A stretch of 64,000 nt of DNA from Isoperla grammatica (taxonomy: Eukaryota; Arthropoda; Insecta; Plecoptera; Perlodidae): positions 79,942,245 to 80,006,244 of the forward strand of contig OX246737.1 in the NCBI GenBank assembly GCA_945910005.1, read 5' to 3'. The first letter of the stretch is position 1; every line of letters starts with the position of its first letter. The notes beneath the pieces were generated by a model. It saw only the letters and a program-made list of their open reading frames with translations, searched no databases and was not told the DNA's origin. Below are positions 48,710 to 60,985 of this stretch, in pieces. Both the position numbers and the translations under genes were made by a program.

Positions 48710-50050
<1,341 letters not shown>

Positions 50051-50564
50051 TTAATTTCTTCATCAACGCCCAGTATTAAATAATCTGTATGAAGGATTCT
50101 ATCCCTATTCCCGATCTTGGAACAAAAGTTTACATGCAGTTTGAAATACGACTGCAAGTGGCTAATGACAAGCTTGAGTGTATAGTTCAAAAAGAAAATA
50201 GGAAATGAAATGGCAAATGGAAAACAAATGTGAAGGTTGCCGGGACATTGGTGAAAATAATAAGGGGAGGGAGTTTTGTGGCTCAGGAACAACTTGACGA
50301 CAGTAGCAGGGCAGTTACTGCTAATAAATCTGTTCATATTTGTTTTATTTGTATATTAATGAATTATATAAATGTAACTCATAAAAACATGACAGGGCAG
50401 CACGATAAGGATATGGTCACTTGGCCATCTCGATGACAGGCTGAGACTCTGTGTTCGCCTTCATGGCAGGGACGCCGGTTTGAGTAACAGGAACCACTCG
50501 CTCACCAGCAGGGAGCGGAGTCTGAAACAGTCAAGTAAAACCAATGATAAGACATTTCAATAGG
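50051..50564. other. Intergenic, nothing recognised
   Basis: About 510 bases of AT-rich sequence without a convincing open frame, repeat or RNA gene. Confidence 0.6.
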
Positions 50565-50893
50565 TTTGTTCGTTTGTCCTGCCTCAACAGAAGTATTTTA
50601 CGTCAGGAGCAATCCGGAAACACGTCATTGTAACGGAAATGGGAGTCGAAATCACAGTTACTCCCACTTGAAAAAAAAACGAAGTTGTCACAGTTGAGAT
50701 CGTTTCAGTTGTTCCTCCTACTCCTACTCGAGAAGCAGGTGTAAAAACCTTACTCCCATCACAATTGTAGTAAGTTACCACTGGACAAAAGAACTTGTCG
50801 CAACTTCTCCCATCACACTTACTCCAGGACAGAAAAACGGGGTTTTCGTAATACCGTACTCCTGGAGTAATGATCACAGGACAAACGAACAAA
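50565..50893. mobile_element. Inverted-repeat MITE, 329 bp
   Basis: The ends are perfect 17-bp inverted repeats: TTTGTTCGTTTGTCCTG at 50565-50581 and its inverse at 50877-50893. A second inner inverted pair (ACTCCAGGA and TCCTGGAGT) lies near the right end. I see no clear target duplication. A 102-codon open frame on the minus strand has no protein-like character. Confidence 0.7.
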
Positions 50894-50902
50894 GCTTATG
50901 AA

Positions 50903-51325
50903 GCGTAGAGGGAAATCTGAAAAACACTTCTATAAACCGATTCCGCTAAACGTTTTGAGTAGAAGCAAGATACGGGTATCAAAATGTTCGTATGAGCGTC
51001 AGAAATCACCTCTACTCCGTGTGCATCTCGGCATTTGATGCGGGTGGCGGTGGGTGGGGGTCAAAGGTCACGCGCGTGGCGCTCCATTTTGTTGGTTATA
51101 TGTCCCGAACCAATAAACAAGCGTAGTTCTAGTTTGCGAAATAAAGTTCCTTATAACCAGCTAATTGATAGCTGGTGACGTATCTGCCCTCTGCATCAAA
51201 TGTAGAGATGATTCTTGACGTTTATACGAACATTTTGATACTCGTGTTTTGCTTCTATACTCAAAACGTTTAGCGGAATCATAATGGTAGCGATTTCCCT
51301 CCTGACTATAGTACGCCTACGAAAT
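50903..51325. mobile_element. Inverted-repeat element with arms of about 130 bp
   Basis: The left arm (about 50903-51035) contains GATTCCGCTAAACGTTTTGAG and ATCAAAATGTTCGTAT. Their inverses occur in the right arm (about 51190-51325) in the expected order, with moderate divergence. The centre is GC-rich (GGGTGGCGGTGGGTGGGGG) and includes about 150 bases without similarity. Non-coding; superfamily unknown. Confidence 0.7.
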
Positions 51326-51349
51326 TATCTGAAATGAGGCCAACAATGG

Positions 51350-51845
51350 TTAGATGAGCGTAGCGAAGAGAGGTGAATCTATCAACTCAAAAGCGGCTCT
51401 TGTGTGTGTGCGCAACACTTTGTTCGTTCGCGTAGGTCAAACTGCTAGATGGGCTTTGGCTAAAATTTTGTTCAAAAACAACCACTAAAAAAAACACTAA
51501 TACTTTACAAGATGCCAACCCACAAAACAATATTTGAAAACATATGGGTTTAATAATCTTTTGTCACAATATTAACATTGATGCAATGCATTACAAATAA
51601 CACTATACATACATTTATAAAAGTTTCAAAGTTGTAACTTGCATCGCAATTTTGTATAACAATACTTGAGTTTCTATGGCAATTTTGTTCATGTTTTTAA
51701 ATGTGTTTCACCAATAATATTATGTTCTCATTAGAGGACCGGTGAAGATAGATGCCCTTAGCATGGTATGTGGAGGAACTGATTTGCAGACGTAGACTTG
51801 TCTGACCGTACTTTTGTAAGTTTTGATAGCTTTAAAGCAAGCTGC
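51350..51845. repeat. Diverged copy 5 of the microsatellite-bearing repeat
   Basis: It begins TTAGATGAGCGTAGCGAAGA, with a short TTGTGTGTGTGCG tract in the microsatellite position and then TTTGTTCGTTCGCG..AGGTCAAAC. The body is more diverged but keeps the TGATAGCT end block. It shows that the microsatellite is an ancestral part of the repeat. Confidence 0.7.
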
Positions 51846-52443
51846 AGACTATTCGCCATTCGTCATTCGTATTCGTGGTACCTTGAGCAGGTAGGGGTGC
51901 GTGGCCAATTCGCTAATAGTGTGTAGGGGGTCATTCGTGGAAACCCGTGTGCGATTCGCGATTCATGGTGGTTCGCGCTAGGAGCGGTATTTATCAAGTA
52001 CACGAATCAGTATTACCCTCGGCGCCAGCCTACAACAAAGGTTTTGAAATGTCAAAACAGGCATTGACCACCAAACAAGCCACTTGAAGTCATGGAATCC
52101 GAGTGGAAAGATGAACGTGTTCTTGCTAAGAAAGAAAGAAGAGTGTACACAGGAAGTGATAAAAAAATATTTGCATCTGTTGCAAACCTACAGGTCATAT
52201 CGTCGCATTTTGCCGATTATTTGCCATTATAATGAAAATTGCACTCGCAACTACAATATCATCACTTTACTCTCATCACTCATGATCGACGGACACACGA
52301 AGTACCATCTGTCTTCCAACTGAAACACGCACAGTGTGTAGGTCTACCCGGGCGGTTCGCGAATCGTTCACGAATTGGCCACGAATCGCTACCCTGTAGG
52401 GACTTAACAGATTGCACAGATACACAAGGAAAATGCAACATGG
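51846..52443. other. Possible degenerate inverted-repeat element
   Basis: About 600 bases with ATTCGTGG/CACGAAT motifs near both ends. TGCGTGGCCAATTCGC near 51900 and the inverse of CGATTCGTGGCCAATTCG near 52370 are the clearest. The arms are too diverged to define limits. No gene is recognised. Confidence 0.35.
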
Positions 52444-52505
52444 GAACAACGTTGCCAGATGAGCGATTTACTACAACGTAACAAACGCATCAGTTTACTT
52501 GTTTA
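52444..52505 (+). repeat. Left copy of a 62-bp inverted pair flanking 4.1 kb
   Basis: GAACAACGTTGCCAGATGAG and the following bases match the inverse of 56480-56541: 38 of 41 bases in the outer part, then weaker similarity. A run of about 20 bases of the same motif also ends dispersed repeat copy 2 near 36012, so it is a repeat-family motif. Confidence 0.7.
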
Positions 52506-52983
52506 ACCGATAGTCAATTGCATAACAATTTCTCCGCAAGGGGTGAAGGCACTTGCCCCCCCCCCCCCCCCCCCCAGAAACTCAAAATGATTTTTACGTT
52601 CTTCTTTGTTATTTTTTTTATGTAAACATTCGAAAATTAATTTTACGTTCAAGTATATAATATTTTATATGAAAAGTGGTGGACTGGTCTTCATAGTTTC
52701 ATTCATACAACCGTAAAACATATATCTAGCTTCAATCTGTCAAAATCAACACTAAATTCAACTGTTCCTATGTTTCTCAAGCAAGGCCCTGGACTAAAAA
52801 GTAAGCCTACAAAATTAAACTTCTATTTATATACAAAGTAATGGATACTGGTACTTCCCTTTATGTCTTCTTGAAGTAAATCACTCGTAGATCTCAATGC
52901 CGTGAAAATTGTTGGTTGATTACAGCTTTTTCCCTTTGAAATGCGATATATTATCAGCAGCGACTGGGAACGTGTAGACTTTT
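52506..52983. other. Intergenic with a poly(C) run
   Basis: A run of 20 C lies at 52556-52575. Nothing else is recognised in this AT-rich stretch. Confidence 0.6.
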
Positions 52984-53005
52984 AGGGGTTACCAGGTAAC
53001 CCCTC

Positions 53006-53102
<97 letters not shown>

Positions 53103-53160
53103 CATTATTATCATTATTATTATTATTATTATTGTTGTTGTTATTATTATTTTTATTATT
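52984..53160. repeat. Short palindrome and (ATT)n microsatellite
   Basis: AGGGGTTACCAGGTAACCCCT (positions 52984-53004, near-perfect palindrome) directly precedes about 50 ATT units with a few interruptions. A 69-codon frame of repeated Asn here is an artefact. Confidence 0.93.
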
Positions 53161-53380
53161 CATTATACTTAGATTCTATCTACATTTTCGTGCCCATATA
53201 AGACGACCTAACCTTGAGGTTTATCGAACCTTCGCCGGTTGATTAATGGATCTTACATAATAGTAAGCCAAAAATGCGGGCATAGGAAAAGAAGAAGAAG
53301 ATAATAATATTTTCGATTATGTTTTAGCACCAGATTACAAAACACGGCCGTATTTTCCGAAAACGCACAAAACGCCGGAT

Positions 53381-53511
53381 GGAAACCACGTAGGTACAAA
53401 TCACACACAAACCGATCACCCCTCCCCCCCCACCCCCCTCACAGTTCCGCGGATGGGAACCACGTAGGTACAAGTTACACACACATAAACCGACCCCTCA
53501 CAGTTCCGGCT
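53381..53511. repeat. Duplicated segment at the 3' end of the lipid-binding protein gene
   Basis: A segment containing ACCACGTAGGTACAA, a run of ACAC and CTCACAGTTCCG occurs twice (about 53381-53447 and 53456-53507). The second copy overlaps the stop codon region of the gene, so the first is a duplicate of the gene end and start of the 3' untranslated region. Confidence 0.8.
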
Positions 53512-54313
53512 CAGCAAGGGACATCGGGATCGGCGTCGTGGTGGTGGTGGTGGTGGCGGTGGTGGCGGCCATCTCAATATCCTCGATCGCCTGCAAGACC
53601 GTCTTGAAACTGACTCCCTCCATCTTGGAGTTGACGAACCGCTCGAGACGGTCGGTCCACCGCCTTCTTGCTGTCGGCGATCATGTCCAGCGAGATGTCC
53701 TCGTCGTCCATTGTTCACGTTAAGTCCGCCCACAGTGAGGTCCAGGTCCAGAGACTTGATGTAGACGGATCCGTCCTTGAGTCCGATCTTGAAGGACCCG
53801 GCGACCTTGAGATCCGTCACGTTGACCTCGAAGGGTCCCTTGCCGAACAGCGGTAGTATTCCGTCGATCATGCAGTCCATGTTGTATTTACCGGCCACGG
53901 AGAGAGACGGCAACGTGAACTCGAACTCTGCCTTGAGTAGGAGCGTGGACCTTGTCGACCTTGAGTTTGGAGATGCCAGTGGCGGTGATCTTGTCCAGGG
54001 TTCCTTGTCTTGTCAGATTGATCAGCCCCTCGACGATGTCCACGTCGACGTGGGGTATGACCATGGGGTCAAGGTCGGGGTGGGCGAGGAAGGTGTTGAT
54101 CTCCTCGGTGATCTTCTCGTCCATGATGTTCTTCGCGTTGGGGTTGAAGATGGCCTTGACCGACGAAACTATTTCTTCTTTCGGAAGCGTCTTGATGTTC
54201 TCCCAGATCATCAGTAGTTCTCGTTTCTTCCACTTGGCGGTGGTACCGTCGGCCAAGCAGACCACGGCCACTACGCCCACCAGGAGCAAAGCCTGCGCTT
54301 GTTTGGCAAACAT
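53498..54313 (-). CDS. Secreted lipid-binding protein, JHBP/takeout/group-7-allergen type, with three frame slips
   Basis: The probable start is ATG at 54311-54313 (MFAKQAQALLLVG), giving a signal peptide of about 25 residues with cleavage near DGTTA; an ATG eight codons upstream is less suitable. The mature part has KITEEINTFL and then a beta-rich region with LPSLSVAGKYNMDCMIDGIL, FGKGPFEVNVTDLKV and SLDLDLTVGGLN. This pattern is typical of the JHBP/takeout family, and the N-terminal part resembles mite group-7 proteins. These belong to the TULIP fold and bind hydrophobic ligands. Three changes of frame, near 53937, 53712 and 53650, each look like a net +1 insertion (one near a GACCGACC duplication). 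The frames are otherwise free of stops to TGA at 53498-53500, and a threonine run precedes the end. No introns are seen. It could be a young pseudogene or suffer from assembly indels. Confidence 0.7.
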
Positions 54314-54399
54314 ATCTCCCGCGTTTAGAGCGCACATCTCAAATTATTGGATGATAATTATACGATTAACGATACAGATGGAGAGAAAATCTTCATTCA

Positions 54400-55790
<1,391 letters not shown>

Positions 55791-55870
55791 GTTAACACGT
55801 AGGTTTTCGTGGACCGATGGATGTGATAGTTGAGATTTTTCGGGTTGACTGCCGCGCTCTTTCTTTATAT

Positions 55871-55942
55871 ATATCTATATGAATATTTTTCAAGAACACT
55901 CTTGACGTCAAGAGTGTTCTTGAAAAATATTCATATAGATAT
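55871..55942. repeat. 72-bp perfect palindrome
   Basis: Two 36-bp arms meet without a spacer at 55906/55907 (centre GACGTC); pairing is perfect and ends at 55871/55942. The right arm is the start of the tandem unit described next. The left arm is an inverted copy of its first 36 bases. Confidence 0.97.
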
Positions 55943-56079
55943 CTCTTCGATCAAGCTTACGTCACGCTACGCATTAAAAATATGTGTGGCTGGTCAACTC
56001 AAGTGTAACCAAAGCGTTGCAGTGTTGTTCCACCGCCACATACTATCTTAATGCACTACATCCAGTCATTGAATTACCG

Positions 56080-56158
56080 GTCCCGGTGGTCTAGGGGTTG
56101 TGGGCCTGTGGCGCCCACCCGGCAAGTGGGAGACCTGGGTTCGATTCCCAGTCGGGGT
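56080..56158 (+). tRNA. tRNA-like gene or pseudogene, copy 1
   Basis: The box A-like segment TGGTCTAGGGG and a perfect box B GGTTCGATTCC are present. The T arm pairs CTGGG with CCCAG. The anticodon arm pairs CCCAC with GTGGG around the loop CCGGCAA, putting GGC (alanine) at the anticodon, but position 33 is C instead of U. The acceptor stem pairs with three G-U. An extra 8 bases lie in the D region. A T6 run four bases after the acceptor end would stop RNA polymerase III. It could be a tRNA-derived SINE head or a pseudogene. Confidence 0.5.
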
Positions 56159-56367
56159 TGGTTTTTTAATTTCTGGATTTCACATAACAACCACGTCAAG
56201 AGTGTTCTTGAAAAATATTCAAATAGATATCTCTTCGATCAAGCTTACGTCACGCTACGCATTAAAAATATGTGTGGCTGGTCAACTCAAGTGTAACCAA
56301 AGCGTTGCAGTGTTGTTCCACCGCCACATACTATCTTAATGCACTACATCCAGTCATTGAATTACAG

Positions 56368-56438
56368 GTCCCGGTGGTCTAGGGGTTATGGCGCCCACCC
56401 GGCAAGTGGGAGACCTGGGTTCGCTTACCAGTCGGGGT
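56368..56438 (+). tRNA. tRNA-like gene or pseudogene, copy 2
   Basis: 71 bases with the same acceptor, D, anticodon (GGC) and T arms as copy 1. It has a normal-length D region but a damaged box B (GGTTCGCTTACC) and one mismatch in the T stem. It is followed by the same T6 run. Confidence 0.45.
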
Positions 56439-56479
56439 TGGTTTTTTAATTTCTGGATTTCATATATATATATAACGAG

Positions 56480-56541
56480 TGCAACAAGTATACTGATCCT
56501 TTGTTACATTGTAGTAAAACGCTTATCTGGCAACGTTGTTC
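56480..56541 (-). repeat. Right copy of the 62-bp inverted pair
   Basis: The inverse of this segment matches 52444-52505. Together the copies enclose the lipid-binding protein gene, the LINE fragments and the tRNA-like pair. No target duplication was found outside them. Confidence 0.7.
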
Positions 56542-57407
56542 TTTGCTTGTTCTCATGTGTATTTTCATAGTGTGTACATAAATTATATTTGGCGGAATAA
56601 AAGAGACCGAGATAAAAATACAGTACTCCTCGTATATGTAAAATGCAAGAAGTGAAAAGTGAAGAATGTAAGCAGTGAAAAGTGAAGTATGTGTACCTCA
56701 AGGCTCAAATGGTTTTATAACAGGTTTTGCAGAGAGTTTTGTTAGAATATGTAGGCTGCGGAAGAATATAGTATGCGACAAGAAGTTTACAACTGATCTT
56801 CTGATACTTACTATGTTTGGGATACAATTTAGAAAAGATATCATTTCCTGTAAATCATTCACTTTCAATCCAACAACAAAAAGGTATACCTTTGAAACGA
56901 AATTATCTGAAAGAAACGAAGTTTTGGTAAAACTGTTCGATCTTGATCGACAATGAAAATACCCAACGTTATATAAAATATATTTATGTAATTCACTCGA
57001 GCCTGTGCACTCGACTAAGCCGAACCATGCATTTACAAACGAATGTGTGAAAGGACGCCAGGCATCTGTTGCTTTTCTTTCAATTGGCGCGGTAGAAATG
57101 TGCAGTAGTCAATGACCTGAGATCGGTGTGCAAAATACTTTCTTTGGAACTAGTATATTTGTATGGATATTTAAAAAATTAAATTTTCTTGGTTGGCACC
57201 CTTAATAAATCTGAAGAGAATTTCTGATCCGAGTTTAGTACTAAATATTTGTGGATATAAAGAGAAAATTCTCGCACGAGATAAAATTTTGCACAAACTC
57301 CAAACTTAAAAAAGGAATTAACCATTGCTTGGGTGCTAATAACAGAACTTAAGTAGTACTTATTCAGATCATTGTATTAACAATGGTAAATTTTCGGGCT
57401 ACTTGGT
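56542..57407. other. Intergenic, downstream of the sHsp gene
   Basis: AT-rich sequence. An open frame of 93 codons at 56675-56956 on the plus strand has ordinary amino-acid composition but no similarity I recognise. I also looked here for a third sHsp exon encoding an I-x-I/V motif and found none. Confidence 0.5.
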
Positions 57408-58015
57408 TTAGATAAATACATCGATCGGGTAAGAAATGTTTCGCGTTACCTTCTTTGGAGCTGTTATGGTGAGGACACCGTCAGTGGACAGACTGGACAC
57501 GACGTCGGAGGCGTCGGCGTCCTTGGGCAGCAAGTAGCGTCGCAGAAAGTGTCTGGAGATAAAGCCGTGCTCATCCTGCTTCTCCTCGTGCTTCCCCTCC
57601 ACCACCACGCAGTTGTCCACCGTCTTGACGGTAATCTCATCGGGGGAGAACTGCTGCACGTCAAGGATTACCTGCAACCAACCACATTTATGCATGGCGT
57701 GCAAAATTCAGTATGCTCAAAACTCGTTTCCGAAAACAGTATAAAACTTGACTATTTGATGCAATACGCCAACCCTGTGAAAGGGAACCCTACCTGGAAT
57801 TTGTCCTTCTCGACGTGGACGTGAGAAGCTCCACTTTCCTGGCGAGCAAGCGTCCTCCAGGGACGAATGTATCCCGCAGGACGTAATATGGAGGAGGGGA
57901 AGGAAGAGAGGAGGTCATCTCGTCTCAGCCCCAGACCAAAGTGTTGGTCCATCAGACGCGAGGGTCGGTCTAGCTCGTCCCACCAATCACGGAAACACAG
58001 CGGTACCATCGACAT
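57408..58015 (-). CDS. Small heat-shock protein, l(2)efl/Hsp20 type, two coding exons
   Basis: ATP-independent chaperone that holds unfolding proteins in soluble oligomers in the cytosol. Exon 1 is 57794-58015 (74 codons, start ATG at 58013-58015: [20 protein letters not shown], then [12 protein letters not shown]). Intron 57672-57793 (122 bp) has donor CAG/GTAGGG and acceptor TTGCAG/G. Exon 2 is 57408-57671 (87 codons plus TAA). The alpha-crystallin domain runs from about residue 67 (HVEKDKFQ) with [34 protein letters not shown] and [12 protein letters not shown]. The C-terminal I-x-I/V motif is absent. AAG/GTAACG at 57450/57449 could be a further donor leading to an unseen last exon. The start-codon region is the source of the minisatellite upstream. 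Confidence 0.88.
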
Positions 58016-60985
58016 CTGCAACACGAACAGTAACACGTCACGATCAGTGAGTGATGCATCAGGTGGTCCAGCTCGTCCCACCAATCATGGACACACAGCG
58101 GTACCATCGACATCTGCAACACGAACAGTAACACGTCACGATCAGTGAGTGATGCATCAGGTGGTCTAGCTCGTCCCACCAATCATGGACACACAGCGGT
58201 ACCATCGACATCTGCAACACGAACAGTAACACGTCACGATCAGTGAGTGATGCATCAGGTGGTCCAGCTCGTCCCACCAATCATGGACACACAGCGGTAC
58301 CATCGACATCTGCAACACGATCAGTGAGTGATGCATCAGGTGGTCTAGCTCGTCCCACCAATCATGGACACACAGCGGTACCATCGACATCTGCAACACG
58401 ATCAGTAACACGTCACGATCAGTGAGTGATGCATCAGGTGGTCCAGCTCGTCCCACCAATCATGGACACACAGCGGTACCATCGACATCTGCAACACGAA
58501 CAGTAACACGTCACGATCAGTGAGTGATGCATCAGGTGGTCTAGCTCGTCCCACCAATCATGGACACACAGCGGTACCATCGACATCTGCAACACGAACA
58601 GTAACACGTCACGATCAGTGAGTGATGCATCAGGTGGTCCAGCTCGTCCCACCAATCATGGACACACAGCGGTACCATCGACATCTGCAACACGATCAGT
58701 AACACGTCACGATCAGTGAGTGATGCATCAGGTGGTCCAGCTCGTCCCACCAATCATGGACACACAGCAATACCATCGACATCTGCAACACGATCAGTAA
58801 CACGTCACGATCAGTGAGTGATGCATCAGGTGGTCTAGCTCGTCCCACCAATCATGGACACACAGCGGTACCATCGACATCTGAAACACGAACAGTAACA
58901 CGTCACGATCAGTGAGTGATGCATCAGGTGGTCTAGCTCGTCCCACCAATCATGGACACACAGCGGTACCATCGACATCTGCAACACGAACAGTAACACG
59001 TCACGATCAGTGAGTGATGCATCAGGTGGTCCAGCTCGTCCCACCAATCATGGACACACAGCAATACCATCGACATCTGCAACACGAACAGTAACACGTC
59101 ACGATCAGTGAGTGATGCATCAGGTGGTCCAGCTCGTCCCACCAATCATGGACACACAGCAATACCATCGACATCTGCAACACGATCAGTAACACGTCAC
59201 GATCAGTGAGTGATGCATCAGGTGGTCTAGCTCGTCCCACCAATCATGGACACACAGCAATACCATCGACATCTGCAACACGAACAGTAACACGTCACGA
59301 TCAGTGAGTGATGCATCAGGTGGTCCAGCTCGTCCCACCAATCATGGACACACAGCGGTACCATCGACATCTGCAACACGAACAGTAACACGTCACGATC
59401 AGTGAGTGATGCATCAGGTGGTCTAGCTCGTCCCACCAATCATGGACACACAGCGGTACCATCGACATCTGCAACACGAACAGTAACACGTCACGATCAG
59501 TGAGTGATGCATCAGGTGGTCTAGCTCGTCCCACCAATCATGGACACACAGCGGTACCATCGACATCTGCAACACGAACAGTAACACGTCACGATCAGTG
59601 AGTGATGCATCAGGTGGTCTAGCTCGTCCCACCAATCATGGACACACAGCGGTACCATCGACATCTGCAACACGATCAGTGAGTGATGCATCAGGTGGTC
59701 TAGCTCATCCCACCAATCATGGACACACAGCGGTACCATCGACATCTGCAACACGAACAGTAACACGTCACGATCAGTGAGTGATGCATCAGGTGGTCTA
59801 GCTCGTCCCACCAATCACGGAAACACAGCGGTACCATCGACATCTGCAACACGAACAGTAACACGTCACGATCAGTGAGTGATGCATCAGGTGGTCCAGC
59901 TCGTCCCACCAATCATGGACACACAGCGGTACCATCGACATCTGCAACACGAACAGTAACACGTCACGATCAGTGAGTGATGCATCAGGTGGTCTAGCTC
60001 GTCCCACCAATCATGGACACACAGCGGTACCATCGACATCTGCAACACGATCAGTGAGTGATGCATCAGGTGGTCTAGCTCATCCCACCAATCATGGACA
60101 CACAGCGGTACCATCGACATCTGCAACACGAACAGTAACACGTCACGATCAGTGAGTGATGCATCAGGTGGTCTAGCTCGTCCCACCAATCACGGAAACA
60201 CAGCGGTACCATCGACATCTGCAACACGAACAGTAACACGTCACGATCAGTGAGTGATGCATCAGGTGGTCTAGCTCGTCCCACCAATCATGGACACACA
60301 GCGGTACCATCGACATCTGAAACACGAACAGTAACACGTCACGATCAGTGAGTGATGCATCAGGTGGTCTAGCTCGTCCCACCAATCATGGACACACAGC
60401 GGTACCATCGACATCTGCAACACGAACAGTAACACGTCACGATCAGTGAGTGATGCATCAGGTGGTCTAGCTCATCCCACCAATCATGGACACACAGCGG
60501 TACCATCGACATCTGCAACACGAACAGTAACACGTCACGATCAGTGAGTGATGCATCAGGTGGTCTAGCTCGTCCCACCAATCATGGACACACAGCGGTA
60601 CCATCGACATCTGCAACACGAACAGTAACACGTCACGATCAGTGAGTGATGCATCAGGTGGTCTAGCTCGTCCCACCAATCATGGACACACAGCGGTACC
60701 ATCGACATCTGCAACACGAACAGTAACACGTCACGATCAGTGAGTGATGCATCAGGTGGTCTAGCTCGTCCCACCAATCATGGACACACAGCGGTACCAT
60801 CGACATCTGCAACACGAACAGTAACACGTCACGATCAGTGAGTGATGCATCAGGTGGTCTAGCTCGTCCCACCAATCATGGACACACAGCAGTACCATCG
60901 ACATCTGCAACACGAACAGTAACACGTCACGATCAGTGAGTGATGCATCAGGTGGTCCAGCTCATCCCACCAACCCCGGAGACAC
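57967..60985 (-). repeat. 98-bp minisatellite amplified from the sHsp start-codon exon
   Basis: About 30 tandem units. On the minus strand each contains the sequence ending TTCGTGTTGCAG, then ATGTCGATGGTACCGCTGTG, then the codons for DWWDELD, followed by about 45 bases with TGATGCATCACTCACTGATC. The unit nearest the gene is the real start of sHsp exon 1. Most others read VHDWWDELD instead of FRDWWDELD. Three units (near 58316, 59670 and 60045) lack 16 bases. The unit farthest from the gene (about 60955-60985) is the most diverged. Since 98 is not a multiple of three, successive units change frame, and open frames of 70-100 codons are by-products. Confidence 0.95.

Larger units (their letters stand above)
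42644..48712 (-). mobile_element. LINE B, Tx1/L1-like, nearly full length, in the same TG tract
   Basis: Minus-strand element of about 6.07 kb with a 5' untranslated region of roughly 90 bases directly adjoining CA repeats at 48713, ORF1, ORF2, a 3' region and a poly(A) tail of about 28 bases that ends in (CA)9. It has the same architecture and RT type as LINE A but diverged sequence, so the two are different families or subfamilies. ORF2 has two in-frame stops and ORF1 two frame changes. A 300-bp MITE sits at the ORF2 end. Confidence 0.88.
55905..56461 (+). repeat. 288-bp tandem duplication containing a tRNA-like gene
   Basis: Unit 1 (55905-56192) and unit 2 (56193-56461) both run from ACGTCAAGAGTGTTCTTG to a GGTTTTTTAATTTCTGGATTT end and are highly similar. 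Each holds one tRNA-like sequence near its 3' end. Unit 2 is shorter by the segment missing in its tRNA-like D region. Confidence 0.93.

Noticed and set aside
50584..50892. A 102-codon minus-strand frame
   Set aside because: It spans exactly a MITE with inverted ends and has no protein family character.
58043..60875. A series of 70-100 codon frames starting MVGRA and similar
   Set aside because: They are phase-shifted readings of the 98-bp minisatellite; only the unit next to the gene continues into sHsp coding sequence.
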